64,000 bases of DNA. Origin: Platanthera guangdongensis (Eukaryota > Streptophyta > Magnoliopsida > Asparagales > Orchidaceae). Under the pieces are notes generated by a model. The model was not told where the DNA came from. It was given only the letters and a program-made list of their open reading frames with translations, and ran no database searches. Positions 1-10,100 of the stretch are shown one piece after another. The number at the start of each line of letters is the position of its first letter. Position 1 is the first letter of the stretch. The stretch lies in contig CM077165.1 of NCBI GenBank assembly GCA_039583875.1, forward strand, positions 65,956,757-66,020,756. The letters are read 5' to 3'. Position numbers and translations under genes: made by a program.

Positions 1-1
1 A

Positions 2-184
2 CATAGTAGAACTAAACATATTGAGATAAAATATCATTTTCTTAGGGAGCATGTAGAGAAGGAAGATATTTTACTAGAATATGTTAAAACTGATAATCAA
101 CTAGCTGATATGTATACTAAGCCCCTAGAAGAAACTAAGTTCAATAGGTTTAAGATTGAACTAGGAATGATAAACTTAGAGTAA
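2..184 (+). pseudogene. S1 pol, C-terminal end of RNase H (partial)
   Basis: This open frame enters from the left edge and runs 60 codons to a TAA at 182-184. It starts with the H-S-R-T-K-H-I-E motif and contains the L-A-D-M-Y-T-K-P-L motif, both characteristic of the C-terminus of Ty1/copia RNase H. The enzyme degrades the RNA strand of the RNA:DNA hybrid during reverse transcription. No lesion is visible in this fragment, but the rest of pol is outside the window, so intactness cannot be judged. It fixes the orientation of S1 and shows that the ORF at 699 lies downstream of pol. Confidence 0.9.
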
Positions 185-217
185 GTTTATAGTATTGGAA
201 ATTGGCTAAGTAAAAAG

Positions 218-547
218 GTGTCGACACACAGAGATATCTGTGTCGACACAAAAAATTGGTGTCGACACTTCAGGGAAAAGGTGTCGACACATCTAGAAAG
301 TTAGTGTCGACACTTCAGAATATTAGTGTCGACACATGACAAGTTGGTGTCGACACAACCAAGGTGGTGTCGACACATAGTGTTTACTCAGAGTTATCTA
401 AGTAAAGTCTCGACTAACTGTCGAGTTAAGTGGTGTCGACACATAAACAAGTGTCGACACATATAATCTGTTGACTAAACTTGTGTCGACACGTGAGTGT
501 CGAGACATTATAAGTCAGTGTCGACACTTATTGACAGTGTAGACACA
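218..547. repeat. GTGTCGACAC palindrome array between pol and the extra ORF of S1
   Basis: About a dozen perfect copies of the 10-bp palindrome GTGTCGACAC, plus variants (GTGTCGAGAC, GTGTAGACAC), are spaced 15-40 bp apart. One further copy lies at 655-664. The same word is repeated about 30 times upstream of the LTR TATA box (3953-4894). The array sits about 45 bp upstream of an internal TATA box. Spacers are not conserved. Confidence 0.95.
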
Positions 548-591
548 ATTTAAGTTGGCTGCCCGCCTTTTCATCTTCAAAAGTAGAAAGG

Positions 592-599
592 TATAAATA
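592..599 (+). promoter_or_regulatory. Internal TATA box upstream of the S1 extra ORF
   Basis: TATAAATA lies 100 bp upstream of the ATG at 699, directly downstream of the palindrome array. This is the same order as in the S1 LTR (array, then TATAAATA at 5029). Promoter function is inferred. Confidence 0.5.
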
Positions 600-663
600 G
601 GGTTTTGCCTTAGTCTGTCGACATGCTTTCAAAAGTTTCGAGACCAAAACTTCTGTGTCGACA

Positions 664-679
664 CCTCTCTTCTCTCCAG
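664..679 (+). promoter_or_regulatory. Pyrimidine tract ending in CAG before the S1 extra ORF
   Basis: An almost pure pyrimidine run ends in CAG 20 nt before the ATG. It fits a 3' splice acceptor, and equally a plant core-promoter Y patch downstream of the TATA box at 592. A telo-box-like AAACCCTAA overlaps the ATG, and a three-codon upstream ORF (688-699) overlaps the start. Confidence 0.4.
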
Positions 680-698
680 TCAAATTCATGAAACCCTA

Positions 699-3516
699 AT
701 GGCGCCAAAGCTTGAGGAGAACGTCAACGAAGGATACGAGCTGGTGCGCAATGCTTTTGATGATGCAGACCAAGAAATCAAGACAGTGGTAACCCTAGTC
801 GCCGACTCAGGGTTAGAATATCTTGTTTCAGAACCTACTAAAATATGGAAGAAAGAGGTACTGGAATTCCTCAATGGAGCTAAGGTAGACGAAACTGGAT
901 TCAAGATCAAATCCAGGGTTCATGGTGAGAAGGTGAAGGTATCACCTAAGAGCTTGAGGAAGATTCTACAGCTACCAAGAACTAAGGAAGAGGATGAAGT
1001 AACTGCTTCTAAGACAAAAGAAGCTCTAACATGGTGTGGTCTAGATTCAAAACTGAAAATTGGATCTATTTTTAATAGAAAGGGCATGAACAGCCAAGGG
1101 AAATTTCTGTCTGAGATTGTTGGCAAAGTAATTCTCAGTAAGTCACGAGGGCATGATAGGGTATCTGCCTCTATGTTCAGTATTATGACAAGAATCATCT
1201 TCACTTTGCAAACAGATTGGTCTGTGATAGTTCTTGAGAAAATAAAGGAAAGCTTGAAGAAGCCCAACTTGGGCAGGATTATAAGTCTATACCTTGCTGG
1301 AAGTATTCCAGCGGTTATGCACCAAGCTGCTGGAACAAAAATCAATCATATGAGGAAGATGGATTTAAGGATATTTTCCAGATGGGACAGGGTGTTGTCT
1401 AAGGAGATGCCTACCCCTGAGAAGAAAGTTCCTGAGAAAGTATCACCCCCAAAGAAGAAGAGGAAAACTGCTCCAGTGGCACAAGTTTCCTCTAGCAGTT
1501 CTGAAAGTGAAGAGCAAGTGGTTTTTACACCAGATGAGAATGAGGAAGGAACTGCTGTAAAGTCTCCTGCTCCTCAATATGTTGCTGAGATCCAGGGGGA
1601 GCTACCTCAAGCTAACCCCATACACAAGGATCACATCTAGGGGGAGTCTCTAGTTGTAGAAGAACCAACTACACTAGAAAGTGAACAAGCAACCAACACA
1701 ATACTAGAGGTAATCACTGAACTAAATACTTTAGATTTTCCTATTGAGGATATTGATTTGTCTGATGTTCATCAGCAAACTCAGCTGAATAGCCAAGTCC
1801 CAGATGCTGTCATAGAAGACACATCTGTTGTAGTAGAAGTTGTATCTGTTCAAGTGGTTGAAGAGCCCAGAATTTCTCCAGCTCATTCTCCACAAGAGTA
1901 TACTATGGAAGATTTATTTCTAAATCTGGATCAAGCAGACTTTGACAAGGACAATGCTGCTGCTGAAGAAGAGAATGCTCCAATTGAGGGGGAGCAAGTA
2001 TTATTGGTTGAAGAGCCTGCAAGGCATGAGACTGACAAGCCCCAAGATGCTGAAGAACCACCAAAGGAAAGGGTAGATATAGCCAGCTCCTCAGCTTCTG
2101 AAGATGAGGATGCTGCAAGGGCTAAGAATAAGAAATTTCAGGTCTTCAGAAGAAGGAGCCAACAAGAAGGCATTACAAACCATAGCACCACAGCCTATAG
2201 TACAGCCAGCACCAGCTTTTGATTATAGTGCACTACTGGTTGCTATGCAGATCAAGCTGGATGAGCATAGAAAAGCAATAGAGACTTATGTGGATGAAGG
2301 GCAGAAATCATTACAGTTTGATTTAGCCCAGGATATAAAGTCAATAAGATTTGAAATGAATCTTAACAAGAAGGAGATGACAGACTGCTTCCACAAAGGG
2401 GGGAATGCAGTGGTGTACTTAGCTACACACCAAGAAAAGATTAAGACTCAAGTAGATGACATAGACCTGAAGCAAGGATATGTACTTGAAACTCAACTCA
2501 GAATGAATGACAATTTGACACAATCTCACAAAGCCATAGTCACAGAGTTGAAGAATCTAGCTGCAGGGCAGACTCTAGCTATAGCAAAGGCAGATTTTGA
2601 CAAAGTATTCCTAGAATAAATTACTGCTCTTAAGACTGCTATCCAAGATTCACAAAAGTTGATAACTAACAAACTCCAAAGGTTAAAACCTTTCTTTAAA
2701 GATGGAGTTAATTATTTGGATAATCAAGTGAGATTTCAGAAAGATGATGTTAGAGATCATATAGAAAGAGAAGTCATAAAGGGGGAGAGAGTGTTAGTCA
2801 AGGCAAGCTCTGATCATGCAAAGTGGATATCTAATTCCATCAGAGCTACACTGAGTTATCCTCCTCTTTGTGATGATGACAATGTTGCTGAATCTGGAAT
2901 TCATCATGCATATCTAGGAGGCGAGCAACCTGAAGTGGCTCAAGTCATCTACCCTCCTCCAGATTTTGACATGATTCATGCTGACATACAGTCCATGTAT
3001 AGCCCACCTGGGGGTAAGGACAATGTCATTATTGAAAAAGTTGTTCAGCCAATATCTGAAGCTATGCAAGAGGCACTGCAGAAAGAAGAAGAGACAAGAT
3101 TGTCTAAGAAGAGGTTTAGGGAACAAGCTGAACAAAGACCAGACTTTGAGCAGTGGAGCCCTACCTCAAGAAATATCATTTTGACTGCCTGGAAAGCTGC
3201 CAAAGATAATGTGCATGACAGGAACAAATGGTTTTATGAGGCTGAATGGAGAAAACATGAGATCAGGCAGGAGGCAATAGTTCAATATAGAAGGAAGGCC
3301 AAGATGGGAAAGCTACCTCCTACTGCCCAGGAGCCTAGCAAGTACTTTCCAAATCCTTACCATTATTTTGAGAGACAAAAGATTAAGGATGAGGAACTTA
3401 AGAAGAAAGATCTGAAAGGCAAGAAGCCTGCTGATGCTGAAATTGCTGAAGCTCCTGTTCAAGCCAGAGTTCAAGATGGAAAAGGAATAGTCATTAAGGA
3501 GGCTGAACAGAAATAG
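699..3516 (+). pseudogene. S1 additional ORF (aORF), broken; nuclear-localisation-like motif
   Basis: About 939 codons form what was one reading frame. It is broken by an in-frame TAG at 1638-1640, a frameshift near 2140 and an in-frame TAA at 2617-2619. The first ~230 residues form a globular-looking domain related to the N-termini of the aORFs of A (49677) and B (41975). Shared landmarks include V-G-K-V-I/L and, with B, I-I-S-L-Y-L. A basic PPKKKRK cluster at residues 250-256 looks like a monopartite nuclear localisation signal. An acidic, Ser/Glu-rich stretch follows, then a Lys/Glu/Gln-rich helical region of coiled-coil type. The C-terminal part has W-S-P-T-S-R-N-I-I-L and Y-F-E-R-Q-K, matched in B. 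No enzymatic motif is seen. Its position corresponds to the env-like gene of Sireviruses, but I see no clear signal peptide or membrane segment. Function unknown. Plant databases carry similar sequences as putative plant transposon proteins; I have not verified this. Confidence 0.75.
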
Positions 3517-3798
3517 AATTAGAATTTTCTTAAAGTTTACTTTGTAATCTTTTTGATATAAAACATTCTGTAAACTTTTTGAAATATGAATATGACAAAG
3601 TATTGGAACAATGTGTTGTGTCATAAATTTGCTATGTGTTAAATTTATTTCATAATTGTTCTGTGATGCAATCTATGTGTACATGTTTGTTTCATACATG
3701 TTTATGTTAGCCCTGATTTATAATCCTGCTTTACATCATTGTGTAATTTTATTATGAATGGTGTATATCATTTACTAAGGGTTATGACTTCTCCAAAT
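3517..3798 (+). other. S1 3' untranslated region
   Basis: AT-rich sequence between the extra ORF stop and the polypurine tract. No further feature seen. Confidence 0.6.
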
Positions 3799-3808
3799 AG
3801 GGGGAGAT
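3799..3808 (+). other. S1 polypurine tract
   Basis: AGGGGGAGAT immediately precedes the TG of the 3' LTR. It would prime plus-strand DNA synthesis. Confidence 0.9.
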
Positions 3809-3952
3809 TGTTGGGTACACTGGTTTAAATGTACCTGATTTGAAGAAGCCTCACCCAACTCAATGTTATACATCAAAATGTATTTGATGTATTTTGAGTT
3901 ACTTGTGCAGGTTAAGTATTTGCAGGAATGAAGCAAAAGTTTCTAAGTCCAT

Positions 3953-4894
3953 GTGTCGACACCCAGAGGGAAAGTCTCGACACTTAAGAAGACTTGTGTC
4001 GACACCCAAACAAGCAGTGTCGACACTTGGAGTCATTGTGTCGACACCAAGGATGCTGAGTAGACACCAGACAGAAAGTGTCGACACAAGGAGCTGTGTC
4101 GACACTCAATAAAGAAACGCCAGTAAAGCAGTGTCGACACTTAACAGTTGTGTCGACACCAAGTGAAGATGTGTCTACACTAGAAAGTGTCGACACTTAG
4201 AGGCTGTGTCGACACTCAGCAAAAGTCTGCAGAGACTAAGTACAAGTGTCGACACCCAGAACAATGTGTCGACACTCAGCAGAAGAGTCAACACTTGAAG
4301 TAAGTGTCGACACCCAGAACTATGTGTCGACACTCAGCAGAAGAGTCAACACTTGAAGTAAGTGTCGACACCCAGAACAATGTGTCGACACACAGCTGAA
4401 GACTCAACACTTGAAGAAAGTGTCGACACAAGGAGCTGTGTCGACACTTAGCAAAGAACAGCAAAGTTCAACAAAATATTCTAAGTACAAGTGTCGACAC
4501 TAAAGGAATGTGTCGACACACAGCCAGGGTCTCGACTGAAGAAGAAAGTGTCGACACCTAAAGCAATGTGTCGACACTCAACAAGTATCAACAATGAAGA
4601 TGTGTTGACACCAAGAAGCAGTGTCTACACTTAACAGATTCAACACATGAAGATGTGTCGACACAAAAATGTTGTGTCGACACTTAGAAGAATTCAGCAA
4701 AATACTGAAGTCCAAGTACTTGTGTCGACACTCAATTTCAGTGTCGACACATGAAGAAGAAATTGTGTCGAGATACAAAATCTACAACACAAGGAGTTGT
4801 GTCGACACCTTGTAGACTAGTGTCGACACTTAGACAACTTGTGTCGACACTTGGTCTATAAGTGTCGACACTTAAAGACAGAAAGTCTCGACAC
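3953..4894. repeat. GTGTCGACAC palindrome array in the S1 LTR
   Basis: I count about 30 perfect copies of GTGTCGACAC plus degenerate copies (GTCTCGACAC, GTGTCTACAC, GTGTTGACAC) over 0.94 kb. They alternate with short variable A/G-rich spacers. Each copy carries a central CpG in a GTCGAC core. The array ends about 135 bp upstream of the TATA box. Confidence 0.95.
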
Positions 4895-5028
4895 TTCTAG
4901 ACAGTTACAGAATTTCCAAGAACTGACTGGATGACTTGACAGCTGCCATTTCAGCCGGTCTACAGCACCTGTCAGAGTTGTCAGAATTCAATTATGGACC
5001 GGACCAGCCGGTTACCATGAAGAAGGCC

Positions 5029-5036
5029 TATAAATA
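5029..5036 (+). promoter_or_regulatory. TATA box of the S1 LTR
   Basis: TATAAATA within GGCCTATAAATAGGCTTA, downstream of the palindrome array. Likely the U3/R promoter core. Confidence 0.7.
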
Positions 5037-5421
5037 GGCTTATACTGTCTACAGAAGAAGTGGATTAAAAAAAGAGGATTGATGAAGTGGTTCAAGTGAT
5101 CATTCACAAGAGAAACACACAAGAAGATCTAGCTTTCAAGTGAAGATCTAAGAAGTTGGAGAGAGAGAGCTCCATCCAAGAAATCAGCTGTTGGAACCCA
5201 GCTGAGAAGAAGGATTCAGATTGGTCTGAATCTTAAGAAGCAGAGATCAAGGATCAACTGCAGAGGAATCAGTCTTATTGTGTTCTACTTTCAAGAAGCT
5301 TTGAAGAAAGCCAAGTCAGATTGATTTTAGCTGAGTTCTTCCAAGAACTCATCAAGAATCTCACAACTTATCTCTCTTTCATCTAAGTTATTGAGTTTAT
5401 ACATTTTGTATTCATTATAAC

Positions 5422-7048
5422 TGTTGAAATTTGTGAAGTGGAAGTGGGTGACGGGACAGGCCGCGCGGCCTGTGCGGACAGCTTTGGCGGACTGGGCGGA
5501 CTGGGCGGACTGCGGTTTGCGGCCTGGTGAAAAGTCTGGTGGAAAGCCGGCTGTGTTCTGAGCGGGTTGTTGCATGGAGTCCGCGGTTTGGTGCGGCCTG
5601 GTATCTGCGGATAGAGAGGCTTGCGGACTGGTGCTTTGCTCAGTGGTCGCGGGTGCAAGCTTGTGCTGTTGGCGGGTTGTTTCGAGTTCGCGGGAAGCCT
5701 TACGGACTGGCGTGTCCGCGGTTTTGGCTGTTGCGGACTGGGCCTTGAGCTTGGCTGAGGCCTTGTCGAGCTCAGGTGTTACAGCAGGTCTTGCTGTGGA
5801 GACCGGTTGGCGGACTGTTGTTTGGAGTCCGGCTTGGTGCTACTGCATTGGACAAGTGCGAGGAGCTCGCGGACTGGTTGCGGTCTATGCTAGGGTGTTT
5901 GGTGGACGGGACTTTGTGTCCGCCATGCTCGCACTGGCCCTTGATGGTTTTGGACTTGGTCACACTTGGTGTCAAGTTCATGGTGTCCGCCGTATCCGCC
6001 AAGTCCGTTGTGACCGGGCGGACTGTTGCTGTTTGCCTTTGGTCGTGGACTTGTGGCGGATTGAGGTGTGAGTCTTGCGGACTGCCTCGGATTGGTGCGG
6101 ACTGCCATTGAAGAGGGTGCTGTCCTGAAGCAGTTGGAGCTTTGCGGGCTGGTGCCTTGTCCTCTTAGCTTGGGCGGACTGGAGAGGGTTCATCAATGGT
6201 TGCCTTGCTCCTGGCGGTTTCCCTTGGTGACTGGCTAAGTCCTCGCGGACTGAGCGGACGGTCGTTTGTATTCGCGCGGGCTGGGGCGGTGTCGCTATCT
6301 CATGGGCGGTGACCACACTCCTCACCTGGCCTATAAATAGGACCCCCCTGGCACATCTACAGTAACCTAAGTAACGTGAGTGAACAGTAAATTGGGTTGG
6401 GCGAGTGCTGCGGTCTGTGTTTTTCAGTCCGCGCGGATTGTTTCAGGCTGACGGTTTGCTGTGTGCAGGTCGCGCGGATAACTTCAAGGAGCCAGGAGTT
6501 TGGCTGTGACTTCGGTCAGTGCTTGGAAGTGTGCGGTCTCTGCGGACTCAGCAGGAGGTCGCTCTGCGGCTTGTCAGTTCGGTTTCAACTTTCCCAGCTT
6601 CAATAACCTGTCCGCCGGCTTCAGGCGGGTAGGGGAGTTCCTCATTTCGGGTTCAGCAGGAGGCGAATAACGGTCTGTCCGCGCGGCCTCGCGGTCTCGG
6701 CGGACTCCGTGGTATTCGGCAGATTGCAGCATAGCTTGGGCGAGCTCAGCGGTCTCGGCGGTCTCGGCGACCTCGCGGTCTCGGCGGACTGGAGTGCTGT
6801 CCGCCCGGCTTGTTTTTTTGGTTTCTTCTGTTTACAGCTGTAATACTAGCGAAATCATGTCTCGCTATGTATGCCTCGGATTGTAAAGAAGTGAATGCAT
6901 AATAAGACTTTCTTGTGCTTCCATTGTTTTGTTGGGTGCAACCTCTAGTCCCTGGGTTTCCGCAGGTTCAGCGTGCGAACTGGGTAGTTCCGAAGATATT
7001 AATTTGGTGTTTGGGCTATCTTGCTGACCACGTTGAGAAAATTCAACA
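5422..7048 (+). repeat. 5' LTR of Copia C
   Basis: TGTTGAAATT...AATTCAACA, 1627 bp. It is GC- and CpG-rich, with very many direct copies of GCGGACT / GCGGTCT, in places tandem (5480-5515). Several open frames cross it on both strands only because stop codons are rare in this composition. Confidence 0.97.
6332..6339 (+). promoter_or_regulatory. TATA box, 5' LTR of Copia C
   Basis: TATAAATA in CCTGGCCTATAAATAGGACC. The identical box in the 3' LTR is at 12183-12190. Likely transcription start about 30 bp downstream. Confidence 0.7.
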
Positions 7049-7061
7049 TGGTATCAGAGCC
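7049..7061 (+). other. Primer-binding site of Copia C
   Basis: TGGTATCAGAGCC immediately follows the 5' LTR and is complementary to the 3' end of initiator tRNA-Met. Confidence 0.95.
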
Positions 7062-7189
7062 AGGTTTCTGAGGTTGCGGAGGTTCAGTTGCGTGAGCGGA
7101 GGTCAGCCAGTGTTGTTACTCAGTGATTGAGTGGTGTTCAACCTGTGTTGTTGCTCGGAGCTGTTGAAGGGTACCAACAGGTGGTTGCA

Positions 7190-10100
7190 ATGGAAGGAAG
7201 CTTAGCAAGAGGTCTGGGCATTGAACTCTTAACGCCGACTAACTATAAAAAGTGGAAGTCGTGCATGAAGAGTTATCTTCTAGGCGAGGAGCTGTGGGAA
7301 GTTGTCGGTTGAGAGGACAGACAGGAAGTTACTGCTGCTTTCGGTACTGCTGAACAGGTGAGGCTCTGGAGAAGAACTAATGCTAAGGCAGAGTTCGTTC
7401 TGAAGAGAGCTGTCTCTCCGGAACTGTTTGATCACATCATTGGATGTGAGTCGGCTGCTGATATTTGGACAACCATTGATGAGTTGTTCAATAGGAAGAA
7501 TGTGGCGCGGCTTCAGTTCCTGGAGAATGAGTTGGCCAGGGCAACTCAGGGAGACCTTTCCATCTCCAGGTACTTCTTAAAGATGAAGAGCTTGTGTGCT
7601 GAGCTGTCGGCACTGGATCCTGATGAGCCTATCTCTGAGGCAAAGATGAAAAGGCACATTTTCCGCGGCTTGCGGACGGAGTATGTGGCCTTTGTTACGT
7701 CTGTTCAAGGGTGGGCTACTCAGCCGTCTCTGCTGGAGCTGGAGAATCTGCTTGCCTCGCAGGAGAGCTTAGCAAGGCAGATGGCTGGAGTGAGTCTGAA
7801 TCAGGAAGGCAGCGAGGCTCTCTTCTCAGGAAAGAAGAAGGGATGGGAAGGGAAGAAGAAGAAGAAGGTGCAGGCCGCTGGTGAAAAGGAGACTTCAACT
7901 TCATATCCGCCGGAGAGGAGCAATGCTCCTAAGGACTGGAAGAAGAATCTGAAGTGCTACCGGTGTCATCAGCGAGGGCACTTCAAGCGGGACTGCAAGG
8001 TCAAACTGCAGCCTGGGCATGCTGCGGGAAAGGAGGAAGCTTGCTCGCGAAGTGAAGAAGCAGAATGGGGAGGAGCTTTCATGACGGGCACTTGTGTCCG
8101 GGCCTTATCTGCTGAGGACTTCAACAGCGAGTGGATCATCGACTCCGGGTGTGGTCATCACCTCACCGGAGACAAGTCGAAGTTCACCTCCATGCAGGCT
8201 TACTCAGGTAATGAAGCTATTATCACTACTGATAATACTGTTTATGCAGTAGAGAAGGAGGGGGTCGTGTCTTTGGGTAGTGATCAGGGGCCACTCACGT
8301 TAAGGAGTGTGTATCACGTGCCGGGCATGAAGAAGAACCTCTTCTCGGTGACCAACGCGGTGGACGCTGGGTATCACGTTCTGTTTTGGCCAACAGACGT
8401 GAGGTTCCTTCGCAACGTATCAGCGGTAAAGGCTGATGTTGCTCATGTTGGGAGGAGGGTGAAGAACTTGTTTGTTCTTTCCACCAGTGCCTATGTTGAT
8501 AGGATGAGAGCCAATGATAGTGCGGCTATCTGGCATGAGAGGCTGGGGCATGTTGGCATGGACAAGCTAAAGGCAATGGCGAGTAGAAGTCTGGTGAGGG
8601 GGTTGTCGATGTTGTCCTCCTTTGGTGATGGGCATGTTTGTGCGGGCTGTCAATACGGTAAGGCACATCGCCTTCCGTTTGATAAATCTCAAACAAGGAG
8701 CAAGAAACCATTGGAGTGTATCCATGGCGACCTGATGGGACCGACTATTACTGCCAGCCTTGGTGGAAGCAAATACATGCTTGTCTTGGTTGATGACTAC
8801 TCAAGGTATACTTGGGTGTACTTCTTAAAGGAGAAGTCGGAAGCCTTCCATTTGTTCGTGGAGTTCAAGGAGTTGGTAGAAGGCCGGCTTGGCTTGCGGA
8901 TTAAGAAGCTTAGAACTGATAACGGGGGGGAGTTTGTCTCTTCCGAGTTTTCTAACTTCTGCAGGAAGCACGGGATCCAACGGGAGCTTACTTGTTCTCA
9001 CACTCCACAACAAAATGGGGTAGCGGAGCGGAAGATCCGTCATTTGACGGAAACCTTCAAATGCTGGCTGCATGCGAAAGATATCCCAAGGTCCTTTTGG
9101 GCGGAGGGAATGTCTTGTGCTGCTTATGTTATCAACCGGATGCCACTCAGCCCTATCAACATGAAGACTCCTATTGAGCTGTTGCTGAAGGAGAAGCCGA
9201 GTGTTGGACACCTTCGGGTGTTCGGTTCAACTTGCTACGTGCATGTCCCGGATGCTTCACGGACAAAGCTGGATGCGAAGGCAAGGAAACTTGTCTTTGT
9301 TGGCTATGATGAGCGGAAGAAGGGATGGAAGTGCATGGACCCTGTGACGAAGAAGTTCGTGGTGTCAAGAGACGTTGTCTTTGACGAGCTGACGTCATAT
9401 GGAGGTGGCTCGGTGGAGCCTACCGGAAGTAGCAAGGTTGAGGAAGCACCGGTGGAGGCTGCTGAAGGCTTGGAAGAGGAGCTTGCTGTTTCACCAGCAG
9501 CTCCTGTTGCTTCGAACTCCGAGGCTGAGCCTTCTGGCTCAGGAAGCAGGGGGAGCACTGCTCAATGCTTGCCCCAAGTAGGAGTGGAGCCTGAAGAAGC
9601 AACGGAAGCCGTGAGCAAGGAGCCGTGTCTTCGGAGATCGAAGAGGGTGGTTAAGCCACCGGCTCGATACTGTGATGGGAATGCAGTGAGCTTTGTCTCC
9701 TGCTTCTTTACAGGTCCTCTGGATGAGCGAGAGCCTGCAAGCTTCAACGAGGCCACTGGAGTGAAGGAGTGGGATGATGCCATGAAGGAAGAGATTGATG
9801 CTCTGAAGAAGAATGAAACCTGGGACCTTGTGCCCAAGGTTGATGGCGTTACTCCGGTTACTTGCAAGTGGGTATATAAGTTGAAGAAGAAGGCTGATGG
9901 GAGCATTGATCGGTTCAAGGCTCGCCTGGTCGCAAGAGGATTCTCACAACAGTATGGAGAAGACTATGAGGAGACATTCAGTCCAGTTGCGAAGACGACA
10001 TCTGTAAGAGTGGTGATCGCCTTGGCTGCTAGCAAGGGATGGAGGTTGTGGCAACTCGATGTGAAGAATGCCTTTCTTTACGGAGAGATTGACAAGGACA

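Larger units (their letters stand above)
3809..5421 (+). repeat. S1 3' LTR, first segment (interrupted by Copia C)
   Basis: The LTR starts TGTTGGGTAC after the polypurine tract and is cut at 5421 by Copia C, whose TSD ATAAC (5417-5421) repeats at 12900-12904. The remainder is 12905-13391, giving an LTR of about 2.1 kb. It contains the palindrome array (3953-4894) and a TATA box (5029-5036). No coding capacity. Confidence 0.9.

Noticed and set aside
3953..4894. CRISPR-like array (short repeat with variable spacers)
   Set aside because: The repeat is only a 10-bp palindrome, spacing is irregular and spacers are partly similar; it lies in a plant LTR and no cas gene exists.
5574..6071. 165-codon frame in the C 5' LTR (and 216 codons at 11272-11922)
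   Set aside because: GC-rich GCGGACT repeats lack stops in several frames on both strands; the LTR is non-coding.
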